Source of the DNA: Chamaesiphon sp. 336R_metabinner_41
GTDB lineage: Bacteria; Cyanobacteriota; Cyanobacteriia; Cyanobacteriales; Chamaesiphonaceae
Direction: 5' to 3'
Length of the DNA stretch: 39,751 nucleotides
NCBI GenBank assembly: GCA_025359915.1
Contig: JANYDE010000051.1
Location: forward strand, 1 to 39,751
Below are positions 20,301 to 35,300 of this stretch, piece after piece (position 1 is the stretch's first letter; each line of letters begins with the position of its first letter). The notes under the pieces are model-generated. The model did no database searches. It saw only the letters and a list, made by a program, of their open reading frames with translations, and was not told where the DNA came from. Position numbers and translations under genes: made by a program.

Positions 20301-23300
20301 AAGATAATCCTGTTGGAATCGGACGAACTTTGTCATAGTTTGATAACAAATAATTTTGGTCGAATACATTAGTGGCAACATCAATCTGACTATTGATCTC
20401 ATCGATCGGACGAGTGTTAAAATCTGATATGGGAATAGTTACCCCTCTTTGCTCGATCGTCCGAATCATCTGTTCGACATCAAAGACAAAAGTAGAACCT
20501 GCCCCTGGATTAGTGGCGTATAAATATTTATTGTCCTTACTCAAAGATACAGAACTAGTCAATCCACCAGGAATTGGTTTAGTAGCTGCAACTAGTTCTG
20601 GTTTCTGACCAGGACGAATTCTGATAATTCCAATATTACTTCCTGCTTTTGGCCCATCAACACTCGGTATGCCGCTACCAAAATAACGTCCGTTAAATCC
20701 AGCTACAAAGGCGTATTCATCACCAGTTTTCCAGTCACGGAGCCAGGTAACATCTCTGGCATCATTGACATCAAAATAGTCATTAAAACTACCAAGAGTC
20801 AAAGCAGCATAAGCAGTAGGATTGTTGCGATCTAGGTCGAGATTGGATGTGATACTACCATTTGCACCATAATTAAGAATTAATTGTCCAAAGCCTCTAA
20901 CATCATTTCTGTTGGTAAACAGCATGACGTTATCGTTATCGGTAGCCGTAATTCCTTCAGTTCCAGCATCTGTAAGAATATTTCTTACCCATTGGTGTAC
21001 CTGAGTGCTACTCAGATCGATATTAACGATCGCAATTGCTGCGGTACTTGCTGTATTAGTGGTAGTAGTGGCAAATAAATATTTACCATTATGGTTAACC
21101 GCTAATTTTTTAATTCCAGTGACTCCAGAAATTGAAATAGTCCTGACATGTTTGTTATAGCTGACAGAATCTGGATCGATATCAATTACATAAATCGAAC
21201 CAGAATTGCGATCGCTCACATAGGCATAACGTTCGCTATCACCAATAACAATAAACGAAGGTTGAGCACCGGAAACATTTAGGTGAATTCGATCGATCGC
21301 TGGCGTGCTACCATTAGCATCTAATTCTCGTAGTCCAACTAGATCGATAACGGCAATTTCATTGCTAGTTTCTAAGGGAATATAAGCCCGATCTGAAGTA
21401 CTGGCAATATAGCGAGGATTAGTACCTGCACCTAATGGAATTCGAGCTAATACTAAATTCGCACTGCCAATTGTATCAACAGTTTGTTTAGCATTATTAG
21501 CATCCAAAATACTGACACTACCAGAAGTTGGATCGGATGTTAGCATTCGATCGAAAGGTGTCACGATTACTGGGGCTGTCTCACTAGAATATTCAGTAAT
21601 AGAGCCACTATTACCTTGAATTGCCCGAATTAAATCGATGCTTAAATCATCGCTAACAGGCATATAGTTAGGTACACGAGCAATCAGCTCTTGGTATCCA
21701 GCTACACTCGATGTACGAACATTAAATTCATACACTCGCTGAGTTGTATTACCATAACTAAATTCCAATCTGAGTTCATCTATTGGTTGAGGAGCTTGAT
21801 TAGGTTGAGCTTGAGGTTGGGCAGAAGTAAAGTTTTTACCTGTGATTTTAATAAATACACCTTGCTCATCAAACCCTACCTCTGTCCGCTCGATAGATGG
21901 AGTAAATGCAGGTAAATCTATTGTTGGAGATGTAGAGAAAGTCGCTGCTGGGCCTGATAACTGAGCTAAATTAAGAGAAACACCAGTAGATGTTCTGTAT
22001 GGCAATCCAACATTAGGGATATAGAGAGTGTCAAAGTTGACTTTCGGATATAGGGTATTAGCTTCAAAGGTGGAGACATCAAATAACATTGCACCTTGAA
22101 TACCCGCACTGGCAGCAAAAACACCAAGAGCATTACCTGATAACATCGACACTATGCCACCACCGATTAAAGCGAAACTCCCTAATTGCAACCAAGGATA
22201 CCAACTTACCGGAATATTGAATGGCGCGGTGACATATTGGAAGTTAGGTACAGCAATAGTATAAGTACCAGAAGTAGTTGCACCTTGCCAAGGCGGAGAA
22301 GATGTCCGAATCATCCCATCGCTACCGACTCTGCCAGATTCCTCAATTATCCAGACTGATTTGAGCGTGCCATCTGGTTGAGGTAGTTCACTCTGACGGA
22401 GGAAGAATACTTCCTTTCCTATAGCCAATCCTGTTGTATTTGGGATGGCAATTTGGGCGGGAACATCAAGTTTTTTACTGCCAAAATCTACTTGGAATGC
22501 ACCAGCAAAGGTGAATTTTTCGGGTACTGGTAAAGTTAACTGAGTTTGTTGTACCTGATGAATGCTAACGGTTTGATTTTGACTTAATGCGTCTGGAGCG
22601 ATGGTGACAAGGGAGCTATCGAGCGATTGAACGGCTCCACCTTGGGTACCTAACACTGCTGTATTCAAGTGAGGTAATTCTACGTGAATGGGGACAAATT
22701 TTTCAGTCATCCCATTAATGACGGTGATGGTAGCATCACCTGGATTGATAGCAGTAATCAATCCATCTGCACTGACCCGAATCACATTGGCGTTGCTAAC
22801 AAAGTAATTGGTTCCAGTGCTGGCAAATTTCAGATCTGGAGAGTCACTCAAACCATTAATACCAACGAGTAATTGTCTCGTCATCTCTGGAACCATCGTG
22901 ACAGCTTGAGGATATAAATTCAGTCCTCTGGCTTCAGCAACTGATACATTAAGTTGTTGTTGATTAGTTGGATTGAATGTTCCAACACGAGTAGCCGTAA
23001 AAGCACTAATTCCATCACGAGCAATATTAATCACCCCAGTTCCATCAACCAGTGCGGTAATTAATCCTTTATTGTCCACACTCACAACTGGACTATTTAC
23101 CGAAAAATTCACATACTCAGCAGGTAACTCTACCCCTTTCTGATCCGTAAAATCTCCCACTATTTGCAGTTGATACTTATCACCAACTGCCAACTTAGGA
23201 TTACGGTTAATAATCCCTAAATTCACCAACGCCGCAGTACTAACATTGACATCAATATTCGCTTTACTACTACTAAAACCATCGCTAGCAATCAACTCAA

Positions 23301-26300
23301 ACCCACCAGTACCACCAAACCCACGCTCCGGCGTAAAGATCGCATACTTGCCATCAGCACTGATTTCTACCTGTCCGTGAACCCCAGACTTAACCGAGAA
23401 AGCAACCTGATCCCCCTCACCATCCACCGCCAACTTACTCAAATCGATTCGAGTAGTCAGATCCACATGAGTCAAACTCACAACAGGCGTAATTACAGGC
23501 GCATTATTCCCCACAAATCCATAATTACCACCCAACAACTGTAAATCTAGAGCATTACTCACCCCATCCCGATTCAAGTCATAGCTAGTACTCGTCAACA
23601 GTTGAGTATCAACACCATCGACTCGATTATCTGAGTTGAGATCCCCAACCAAAGAGAGCTTAAACGTCGCTCCAGGATTGGTAATCTCCAACAGATTAAT
23701 TCCCGCCTTATCCACCGCAAAGATTCGATAATTACCACTGGTATAAACCGCAGTCACACCATTAATCAGCACATCCCCCGCACCTTCGATCCCAATCAAT
23801 AGCGTATGACTATTGGTGGTATTGAGTTCTGCTGGTTTGAGATTAAACGAGTAGATTTGACGAGCATCAGCAGTCGGAATAACCGCCTTACCATTGAAAT
23901 TAGCTATTCCCCCCAACTCCTGCGTAATTGGAGTCGTCGTATCAGTCCCACCATAATTAATGATTACTCCACCAGTAGTATTACTAGAGATCACAGTCAA
24001 TCGTGGTGTAGACGAGTTTGAAACATTAGTCGATACAGTTTCATAACCATACTTCTGAATCTCGCCAGTCGCCGAGTTACGAACGGACACTAGCACCCCT
24101 TGAGCGTTATACTCGTAGCCCAATTGCGTCCCATTCGGTGCAACAACTTGAGTAATATTTCCCTTACTGTCTTTGACAAATTGAACTACATCACCAGTAG
24201 AACTACCCGCACTGAGCGTAGTCGAAGTGATAATCCCAGCATCACTGTAAATTAACTTCGTCCCATTAGCCGCAATCTGCCCGACTAAACCACGTTGAGC
24301 ATCTAATTCATACTTTGTCCCATTCGTAGCAATCAGGGTATATTCAGCACCTTGAGAGCCACCACTGCCTGGATTGTAAGGAATTGCTGTTTCTAGATCG
24401 TAGAACTTATTCCCAGCCAACATCAACTTAGCGTCAAGCGATTGCAGCGTATAATTTACACCCGCATCCGCCACCCAATTCGGCGTATAGTAAGCACCAC
24501 CAGCGACATCATGCTTAATTGGTGTGAAAGTAAAACCAACTCGCTCACCAGTCGGAGTATTCAAGTACAGGCGAGTGTCTAATTTAAGAGGGGGTAAAGG
24601 GGAAAGGGGAAGGGGTAAGGGGGAAAGGTTGAGTTGGATGTGGGATTCGTAGTTAAACGTCCATTTGCCAGTGTTCGCGTCATAGTGACGAGTCAGATTA
24701 ACAGGTATACCACCCAGAGTTAGAGCTAAATCAGTCGTAGTATTTTGATAACCAGATTTAGTCGCGGTATTTACCTCAACAACAGCATTACTAACACTAG
24801 TTCTTCCACTAATATCCGTAGCAGTCAGACGAATATTATAAAAACCATTCTGGTAAGTCGTAGGTTGTAAGTCGTAGGTCGTAAGTACCGGAGTATAACC
24901 ACTAGTAACAACGCGGTAATTATCGGTGCCAAGTTCGGCGATTTCTAGTTTCCATTCATCGAGATTGGTATCGACAATTTGACCAGTGATTTGAGTATTA
25001 GCAGTGAGTTTTGCACCATTCAATCCTGAAGCGAGTTCCACAAATGGAGCCGCAGTATCTGCCGGATCTTTGACCTTAATTACCTTGTCGATCTTACTAG
25101 TCCGTCCATCGGCATCAGTGGCGATAATCTCTAACTGATGTCGTCCGGTTTGAGTAGAGGTAAAGGTGAATTCACCACCATTGCGACTGGAGTTATATTT
25201 GAAAGAGTCAACTAGAACGCCATCAACCTTAACTTTAATATCGGCAATGTCCGCAATACTATCAGCCACGGTTGTGACAATCACCTTTTGTCCTGGCAAC
25301 ACAGGAAAACTTGGAGTCAGATCTAAGGTTACTTTCGGCGGTTCAATCCGATTCTGAACCTTAATCGTCGCCGTCTTACTCGTAACTATTTCACCATCAC
25401 TAACGCTGAAGTTAATGATATAGCTCCCCAATTGTCCGGCACTCGGAGTCCATTTAAACTCGCCTGTCGTCGCATTTAGAGTTGCACCAGCGGGTAAATC
25501 GTTAGTTGCATAAGTCAAGACAGTGTTGAGATCGAGATCCTTACCATCGAGGACAAACTTAACTTCCTTACCAATAGTAATTCCTCGATCTGATATATTG
25601 AGAGTCGGTGCTTGATCGACATTATCAATTAAGACTTTAATCTCCTTACTATCCCGCCCACCATAGGCATCAATCGTCGCGAATTTAAAGGTATATTCAC
25701 CCGCTTGATTATAGCTAGGTGTCCAAACAAATTTACCGCTATTTTGCTCTAAATAGACTCCTTGCGGAATACTAGTACTCACCCCATCGCGGGTGACGCT
25801 ATCAATGGTAAATAAGAGCGAATCACCATCGACATCATTACCAATCAGGTTGAATGTTAGCGTTTTCTGTTCACTACCCCGTTGTAATGGTAAGGGAGTC
25901 AGAATTGGATTGTGATTGGTATGGGTGACGGTTAATTTAACTGTTTCACTGCTACTCTTATTCCCATCACTAGTGGTGAATTTGACACTATAATCTCCTG
26001 CTTGTCCCGCTGTTGGAGTCCAAGTAAATAGTCCAGTTTGCGGATCTAGTTTAGAACCAGTTGGCAGATTAGTAGCGGTATAAGTTAATTTATCTGTGTC
26101 TAAATCTGTACCACTTAGTTGGAAGGTGAGTTTAGCTTCTTCGGCGATTGTCCGATTGCCAATAATCCCCAGTACTGGAGCAGCATTAGTACTTCTGACT
26201 ACCAGATTAAAGGTTTGAGTATTCGATAAAGGTTTGGGGACAGGAGTATTAGGGAATCGAGCTGTAGGCGCATCAGTGACGGTAATAGTCACTGGATAAG

Positions 26301-29300
26301 TATTTAGATCCGCATCAGTTGGAGTCCAAGTTAAGATGGCTTTGCCATAAGTACTCGTTGGTGTAATTACTGCGCCACTTGGTAAACCGCTAATACTGTA
26401 TGTCAGCGCATCTTGATTTTTATCGACAACATAAATTGGAATTGCAATTTCTGTCCCAGGAATAGCGACAATATCCCCTTGGTAGTTAAATTTAGGACGG
26501 TCATTTGGCGCGTTAACTGTCAGTAAGAAATTAGTCGTCGTTGAATTTTCAGCACCTAATGGAACAATCCGATTTTCGGTGGCGGTGAGATAGATGGTGT
26601 AGTCACCGGAATTGGTATCGATATTCGGCGTAATCTGGAATGTGCCTTTACCATTGCCGTTATCGGTAAAGGTGACAAAATCTGGCAATGTATAACCAGT
26701 TGTACCCGTACCAGTAAGTACTAAAGCATCCCCATTTGCATCGGTAACTACTACCGGAATATCAATAATATCCCCACGTTGAATGGTTTGATTAGCAATG
26801 GCGGTAATGACAGGTAATTTGTCAGTGGGGAGGACGATAATTGGAACGATTACTGTACTCGATTTAATTTGTCCGGTTCCATTTCCATCATCAGTAGCGG
26901 TGAAGGTGACAGTATAAGTCCCCTCACTAGTCAGATTGGAGTCCCAACTGAATATCCCCGTAGCGGCATCAAAATTCGCCCCAGACGGGAGATTACTCGC
27001 TGTATAGGTGACACTTGGTTGAGTGCCTTCCAGGGCGGTTAATTGACCATTTAGACTCCGCTCCTGAGGGATAAAGCCTGGGTTGTCAGGATCTAATGCA
27101 AAAGCGCGGAAGCGGACTGTTTGCCCTGCTTGGATTTCCCACTTGTCGAGTTTGTCGAAGACTGGTGCGGCGTTAGCGTTGAGGACTGTTAGTTTGACAT
27201 CTACTTTCGCAGTTGTTTTACCATCGTTAACGAGGAAGGGAACGGTAAATACGCCTGCTTGAGTATAACCAGGTGTCCAGGTAAAGATGCCTGTGATGGG
27301 ATCTAGTGTGGCACTAGCGGGGAGGAGATTGCTGGAATAAGTGAGTTTATCGCCATCTAAATCTTGCCCTTGGAGTTGGAATTTAACTGTCTCACCTTCG
27401 ACTAGGGTGCGGTTGGTAATTGGGGTTAAAGTTGGAGCTTGATTCGTCGGTGCGATGTTCAGAGTTACTGTCTGTTTGACTGTCTCAATGCCATCGGAGA
27501 TGTAGAAATCTAAATTGTAAGTACCCGCACTTTGAGCATCAGGAGTCCAAGTTAGTGTTCGAGTATTCGGATTAAATACCGCGCCACCTGGGAGGTTATT
27601 TGCCCAGTATTCTAAGCTGTTTTTATCTACATCTTGAGCGTTAATCTTCAGCTCTAATTTAGTGCCTTCACGTCCAGTTACTTGGCTGGGTTGATTGACG
27701 AATGTGGGGCTATTATTGCCACCAATGACGTTGATATTGAATTTACTATCGCTATAACCACCACGAGCATCATATACTCGTAACGTGACGGCACTCTTAA
27801 TATTATTACTCGCAGTTGGTGTCCAACTAATTAAGCCAGTCGTATTGTCAATTACCATCCCAGTTGGGGCGGATAATAACAGATATCCTAAATTACTTCC
27901 AGGTACACTATCGGCATCGGTGGCATTAACTTGATATTGATATAACTGTCCGACTTTGGCTTGGGTAATCGCGGTAGAATTAACTACCGGAGCTTGATTC
28001 GGTAATGCCATTGCGTAGACACTAGTACCAAAATCTACCCGAATCTGGTCGGGATTGTTAACGATAATCGTCCGACTATTAATCGTTTCTCCAGCTTTTA
28101 AAATGCCATTAGTCAAACCACTACTGAGATCGATTAAGTAGTTGCCATCTTGATTAGTGGCATCGATAGGTTTACCCGTGACACCGAGATTTGGTTCGAG
28201 TAATAGGTAGGCGGGTAATGTTAAATCGGCATCGGTATGATTGCGAATCGAGACATCGTAGGCGACGGTATTAAATTGTCTGTCGAGTCGAGCATTACTA
28301 AAGTTAAGATCGATCGAGGTAGATAGGTCGTTGAGTGCGGTAAACTTAGTCTGATATTCACCTAACTGTTCGCCTTCAATATTTTGAAGATTACTCGCCA
28401 GGGTGAGTTGATAAACATCGGATTTAATCGCCCCAATATTTAGGGTTGCCGTCCGTGTAGTGGCATCATAAGTAACACTGTCGATCTTAATTTTGCCGTT
28501 GTTAGTACTGACTAAGTTATAGTTCTTCGGATCTAGAGCAGAATTCACACCCGTACCAACGAACATATCGCTATCAAAGACAATTGCAATCCGTCCATTC
28601 GGCAGATTTACCGTGCCATCATTAGGTGGATTAGTCGTAATTACTTTCGGTGGTAATAACGGATTGAGGACATCTAAATGACTACCCTGAGCCAGATAAA
28701 TCTTGCCATCTTCAGTAGTGGCTAAATGCTCACCCCGTAAGCCACCACTAGCGATTTGGACGATTCCCTTAGTCTTGAGATCTACCGCCAATAATTCCCC
28801 ATTATTACTCGAAACAAATAACAGATTATTTAACTTACTCCCCAATTTCCCAAACGCCAAAGAATCCAATTGCTTATCCGTATCCACCACAATCTCAGGA
28901 ATTCCTGTCGCGCTGAATTTGAGGATATTTCCCCGTTCTGCCCAAGAAGTTGCCCACAAACTACCGTCGGAATTAAAGGCTAAACTATCAACTCGTTGGT
29001 TGCTAAAATGCTTAAAGCTTTGAGTCGTTGGGTCGAAAATTTCAATCCCATCGCCACTAGAAATATAGATCTTCCCTGTCGTCGGATTAATTGCTAATGC
29101 TTGAGTAAGATCCTTACCATAAGCACCAATAGTTTTACCAGTTGTCGGATCTAGTTGTAATAATTGATTCCCTCCAGTACTCGCCCAAATTGTCCCGTTC
29201 TTATCTTGAGCAAGATCGAAGATCGGCGTAGTTAAATTAGCGAGTAACTGTTTATTGCCTAACTTATCAACCAGATATAAATCGCCACGATTTGTCCCAC

Positions 29301-32300
29301 CACTGACTAATACCTTCCCATCAGCGACAGGGAGTACCGCCAAAGCACCCACACCACCATTACTCAGAGGCAGATCCTTAACCAAGGTACTCGCCACAAA
29401 TGGTTTAATTACGGCTTGGAAACCAGATGGATTATTCCCAACTCTGGCGGGAATTAACTGTTGAACTTGAGTGAATAAACTATTGGTTGGTAACTCCACT
29501 ACAACTGGCGGTGTTCCCCCACCAGTGACGGTAATATCACCATTATTAGTATTCAACCGCGAACTCAAGTCCCGCAATTTAATCTGTTGATTTTCGATAT
29601 TCCCAGCATTATCTAGGGCAATCGATAGGAACTCATAACTATGTCCAGCTACCCCTTTAAATACCCCCTCAGAGGCAGTAGTTTGGGATTGCCACACCGT
29701 AAAGTCACCACCATTATCCGAGACATAGATACTGGTACCTTTTACCCCCGCACCTTTAACATCATCACTCGCTGTCCACTTGACTAAATAGTCACTACTA
29801 CCCACCACAATCGGTGTCGCTGTCACTGTACTTGTCGGTGCAACTGAGTCGATAGTATTAGTAATCGTCTGGGTATCTACCGGAGCAGCATTATTGAAGA
29901 ATACTCGCGCTTGAGTACTAATTTCCGTACCAGTAGTTAAAGTCTGTTTGGGTTGGATTTGATAGCTAACTCGTCCATTCCCTTTATCGCCTAATAACCC
30001 ACTAAATGCACCTTCAACTAATTCCCCAGTATTCGGATCGATCGCTTGTACTAACCAAGTGGCGGTATTCGTCGCCCCATCAATTCCCGCACTGACATGG
30101 AGCACATATCCCTTAGTCTTGACAAAATCAAAGTCCCCATCAAACGCAAATCTCCCGCTGGGAACATGAACTTGTAAATCGCCGAGGTACAAGTCACCTA
30201 ATTCAAACGTGCGAGCATCTAAATCAGCATCTAACTGAGTTAAAATCCGAATCTCCGATGCTTTCGTACTGATCTGCTGTTGCAGTTGAATCGTATAGGT
30301 CTGGGGCGTATCTGTACTCGTAAAGTCCTCTGGGCCAGTGATAGTTGCTTCTGTGCCAACTTTACCAGCCGCTTGGAAGAAGTTGCCAAAACTATTTGCC
30401 GCCGCACTGCCATAGGCTTTATCTACCTGCATGTACATGAACGGAACGTAGATACTAATTCCTTGGGTATGAGTAGGTGCAGTCGCCTGGAGATCTAACT
30501 GTTGCGAGTTGGGAGCGGGAAGGTTGACAAATTGAGGGTTGAGTTCGGGATCTACTGCTAGCTTGGTATCTTCCCCATACCACTTCCGTACATTGGCGAA
30601 GAACCCGACTAAATCCCCAGTTGATACCAGCTTTTGTCCGGCATTACCCAGTAATACCCCAGTTGCCAAAGTAGAAAGCATACTCGCTACCAACGTGCGA
30701 GTGCGAATCGGTGGGGTTGCATCCACAGCCCGCAATAATCCCACACTCTCTAAAGCACCTAAATAACTCTGTACCCAAGTATCCGCATCCACAGCCAGTA
30801 GTTTCAGTGCGGCGGTTGCTGTACTATCGGCCAGTATCCCCGCTCTCAGCCGCAGAGCTTGCTGCTGCTGTTGGGCGATAAATTCAGCTCTGGTTAAAGC
30901 CGTTGCACTAACGGTGATATGGGAGACAAAGGCGATATATTCGGCTGGATATGCCCTAAAGTAATCTTTGTAGTAAGTTACCGGATCGTTAATCCCAGGG
31001 AATTTAGTGAGGATATCTGGATATACCTGGAGATTGAGATTTTGTCCGATATAACCACCCGTCGGGAAATCATAAATATAGCCAGAGGAGAGGATTTCAC
31101 CATTGGTATTCAAATCTGAAGTCAATGTCGCCCAGGGCATATCTGTCAGACTATTACTGGGATTACCCCGCAGGTTAGTATTTGAAGGCGTATAGGGGAT
31201 ATTTAGGAGGGGATTATTACCCAATGCAGGTAAGCCATATTGGAAGCTGACATAGGGCGCATCGAGATTGCTGATACTCTTAACGGAAATACCATAGGTA
31301 GCAAATTCCTCTAACTCCAACACTCGTTTACCCGTCAAACCAACAGTCACATCTGGTGCAATCGCCCGTTCGACTTGATAGCGATAAGGTAAGATCGCTT
31401 CATTACCATCAGGATTAATTACCTTAATGTCATACAAACCGTGAGTGACATTGGTAAAGTCAAAGATCGCCGTAATCTTGGTACTATCGATCGTCTGGAC
31501 GTTAACAGGTAATACTTCTTCTATCCCTGGGCGAATCAGTTTTACAATCGCGCCTGGTTGGAACTTCGCTCCTAAAATCTGGGCGGTGACATATCGCCCA
31601 TCCCCACCTCTATCGGTAACAACATCAGTCACGCTAAAGGGTAATAGTTCAGCTTTAATTTTCGCCGTCGATTGTCCCTTGACGAGAATATAGTAATCTC
31701 CCGCTAAAGTACCTGGAATAATTGCTGAGGGGCTACCATTAGTAATGCCACTATAAGTCGCATCGTATTCGGCACTACTCGGTGCTTGTCCATAGCGGAT
31801 AAAGACTTCATTTTGAGCTGTTAAATCACCATTGATACTAACTTTGAGCGTTTCACCTTTAGGTACAACCAGATGATACAGTCTCTCCTGTCCGGTAGTC
31901 AGAGTGGTGGTTAAAATCTGATTCAACGGTAACTCTGTCGCCGACAGATTCAATGGTGTCGCCGCAGTAGTCAGGTTATTAACTTCGTTATCACCTTCAT
32001 ACACCTGATTCTGGGCATCAGTACGGACGATAATCCGATATTGTCCAGGGGTGAGAGCTGGTAAATTAGCTGTCAAAGTGCTGGTATAAGTGGCATCTTG
32101 CGCTAAATCTCCACTATGAATTACTCGCCCTAAGAAGCGATCCTTGATATCCCAATTCGCATCGCTAGAGAGATAAACAGCATCACTCCAACTCCCCTTA
32201 GCAGAATTAACCGAGCGATTGGCGACAGTAAACTGAATCTGTGCGGCTTCTCCACTCTTACCACCAGTGGGGACGACGATATCTTCCACGCGCAAGTCAG

Positions 32301-35300
32301 CAGCAGGCGGTAAATCGATTAAAATCGGCTGAACGCTCTCCAGAGCATTATTTAATTCCCGCGCCCCTTCATAGACCGTATTGCCGCCATCGGTGACGAT
32401 AAACAGATAGTATGCGCCTGTTAAATCCTTGGGTAAGTCGAACTGCTTGGTGATGGTATAGGTATCATTAGCGGCTAGATTACTAGTACGAGCAACAGAT
32501 CCAACATATCGATCGATCGTAGTATCTAAGAACCGATCTTTCGATAGATAAACAGTATCATTCCACAGCGTTGGTAACACTAATGGAGTGCGCGAATCTG
32601 GCGGAATAATGACTTTAGTTGCCTCAATTCCAGCATTCTTCACCGTATAACCGATCTCAAAACCTTGCCCAGCAATGCCGCGCTCTGGAACGATGACATT
32701 AGTTACTTTCAAGTCAGGCAATACTGGCTCAACGATAGTAACTGCTAGCGATCTAATGTTGTTACCTTCATCCTGGAATTCAGGGACTGTGGATACAGAT
32801 CCTCCTGAATTTTTACCTACAAGTAGACCACTATCTCGCCGATACTGAGGAATGTTCAGGAGATCCGTCCCAAACAGCAGATAATAATCCCCTACCATCA
32901 GATCGATTGGTAGTTTGATCGCAGATGTTAGATCGTAACTACCGCCAATATTCAAACTACCACTATGACTAGAAATCGCCAGCATTAAATCGCTTTCATC
33001 TAGAGATTTATCTTTAGATAAAAATACTGCATCCTGCCAGCTAGATTCTCTGGTGACTCTACCACCTAAATTACTAATTTGCCAATTTAGTGACAGTTTA
33101 TCTCCAGCTATTAATGCGCCAGGATCTGCGACTTGAGTGACTTGTAAATCTGGTTCTCGGTAAGTAACTTGAAGATTAGTACCATTCAAATTATTAGTTG
33201 AATTCTCAAATACTTGGGAAGTAAATTGAGGATATTGACCTTCAGGATGGGGGAAACTTAAATTACCACGAGAAATAGGCACATAACGAGGATCTGCATA
33301 TCCATAATCAATACTGACATAGAAGTAATATTTACCATCGATCCCTGCTGGTAGGGTGTAGGTTGTACTATTACTATAGCTAGCTCCACCAGCTAGACTT
33401 TGAGTATTGTCATGAAGGAAGGAACCGACTAATTTAGCACGTCCTGGAATAAATGTCGGATCTGCGGAGAACCATACTTCGTCATACCAATACTTAGTTC
33501 CATCCCAAACATTCGTCCCTTGGTTTTTGACTGTCCAACTAATATTAACTGTTTCGTTTGAGAAACTAATTGGATTAGTTATGACAGAACTGACCACTAA
33601 ATCTGCGGGCAAAATTGTATTAATATCTGTCCCACCACTACTAATATTATTAGCCGGAGTTGGATCGCCAAAAGTACTTTGGACGATTACATATTTACCA
33701 ACCATTGTTGGTGCGACTTGTTGACTAAAACTACCTAGATAACTTTCGCCAACGCTTAGATTTTTTTGATTATCAACACTACCAACAACCCAATAACTAG
33801 TCGCCGCACTTAAAGTTGGAGCATCTGCTAAATAAATCGTATCCCGCCAACCGCCAGTCGTACTAATTACCCCAATATTTGTTGCTGTCCAATTCACGTT
33901 GAGAATATCTGTCGAACCAGCTACTGTTTGAGCAGTAGAAGTCACATTACTAACCGCAATATCCGGTAGCAATAATGGCGTTTTTAAGATATTAATCTGA
34001 GCAGCTTTATAGTTATTATTGTCTACCTCATTGGGATCGTCGGGATTCTTATTGATATCAAAGATATCTTCTAGCACCACATTATAAGTGTCGCTCCAAG
34101 GTGTGAGAAAGTACTGTCCTTCAATATCTTTTGGTAAAGTAACTCTGGCTGTAGCTTCATAACTTTCACCGACTTTTAAACTTCCTATATGTCCGATATC
34201 TGTGAGTTTAATTGCCGAACCACTAGCGGCTAAAGATTGGAGATTTTTAGCAGGAGCTAGCCAAATTGAATCAGTCCACTTATCTACAGTTGTTTCCGCA
34301 ACACCTAAATTAGTCACTCGATAGCGGACATCAACTTGGGAACCATTAAATGCTTGTTCCGGTACGATGACATTACTAGTCACTAAATCCGCAGGTTTGA
34401 TGTCATTAATCGCAATGTACTTATATAAGGTATTGTTGTCTTCGCGAGGAATCTCCGAGATCGTATTACCTGTATCAGTTTTAACGATAATGAACGCATT
34501 ACCACGTAAATATTTAGGTACGGTAACGCTATCAGTTTTCAGTCGATAACTACTACCAGGAGTCAGAGCAGTGATATTTTCAAAACTACCCAGTAGAATA
34601 TCACCACCATCGATCTTGTCATCGGAAGATAGATAGATTAAATCGTTCCAACTACCGTTAGCATTACTGGTACCTTGATTCTTAACAACGATTTCAACGG
34701 TAATTTTACCGCCAGCATCAACAATTTCGGGAGAAATAATCTCACTGATGATTAAATCTGGACGGGTAGGATAGACAATCTGAACGGGAGCAGAGGTATT
34801 GCTGTTATTCGCTAGATTACCTTCATATAAGCCACTACCTGAGTTAGTCTTAACCAAGACTTGATACTGTCCTTGAATCGTATCACTAAGCTTGAAAGAT
34901 TCTGTCCGAATATAAGATTTACCCGATTCTAAGATCCGGTTATAGGTATAGTCTTGGAGCTTAATTAAATTAGCTGGTTTACCAATTTCTTGGAGATAAA
35001 CACTATCTACCCAGTTATCATCAGTATTCCCCGTTCCACTATTTTCGACTTCCCAAGTCAAGTCAAATCGATCTCCCGATTGGAGATTAGTTGGGGCATT
35101 AATACTCTTAACTACTAAATCTGGAGCTGGAGTTAGGGTAACTTGGATTGGAATAATTTGGGTATTATTCGCCGTCTTCCCTAACTCAAATGTACCAGGA
35201 GTCAAAGTATTGACTTTGACAACTAAATAGTAAGTACCACTTAAACCATTGGCTAATTTAAGATCTACTGCTCGTTCGTATTTACCGCCAACACCAACGG

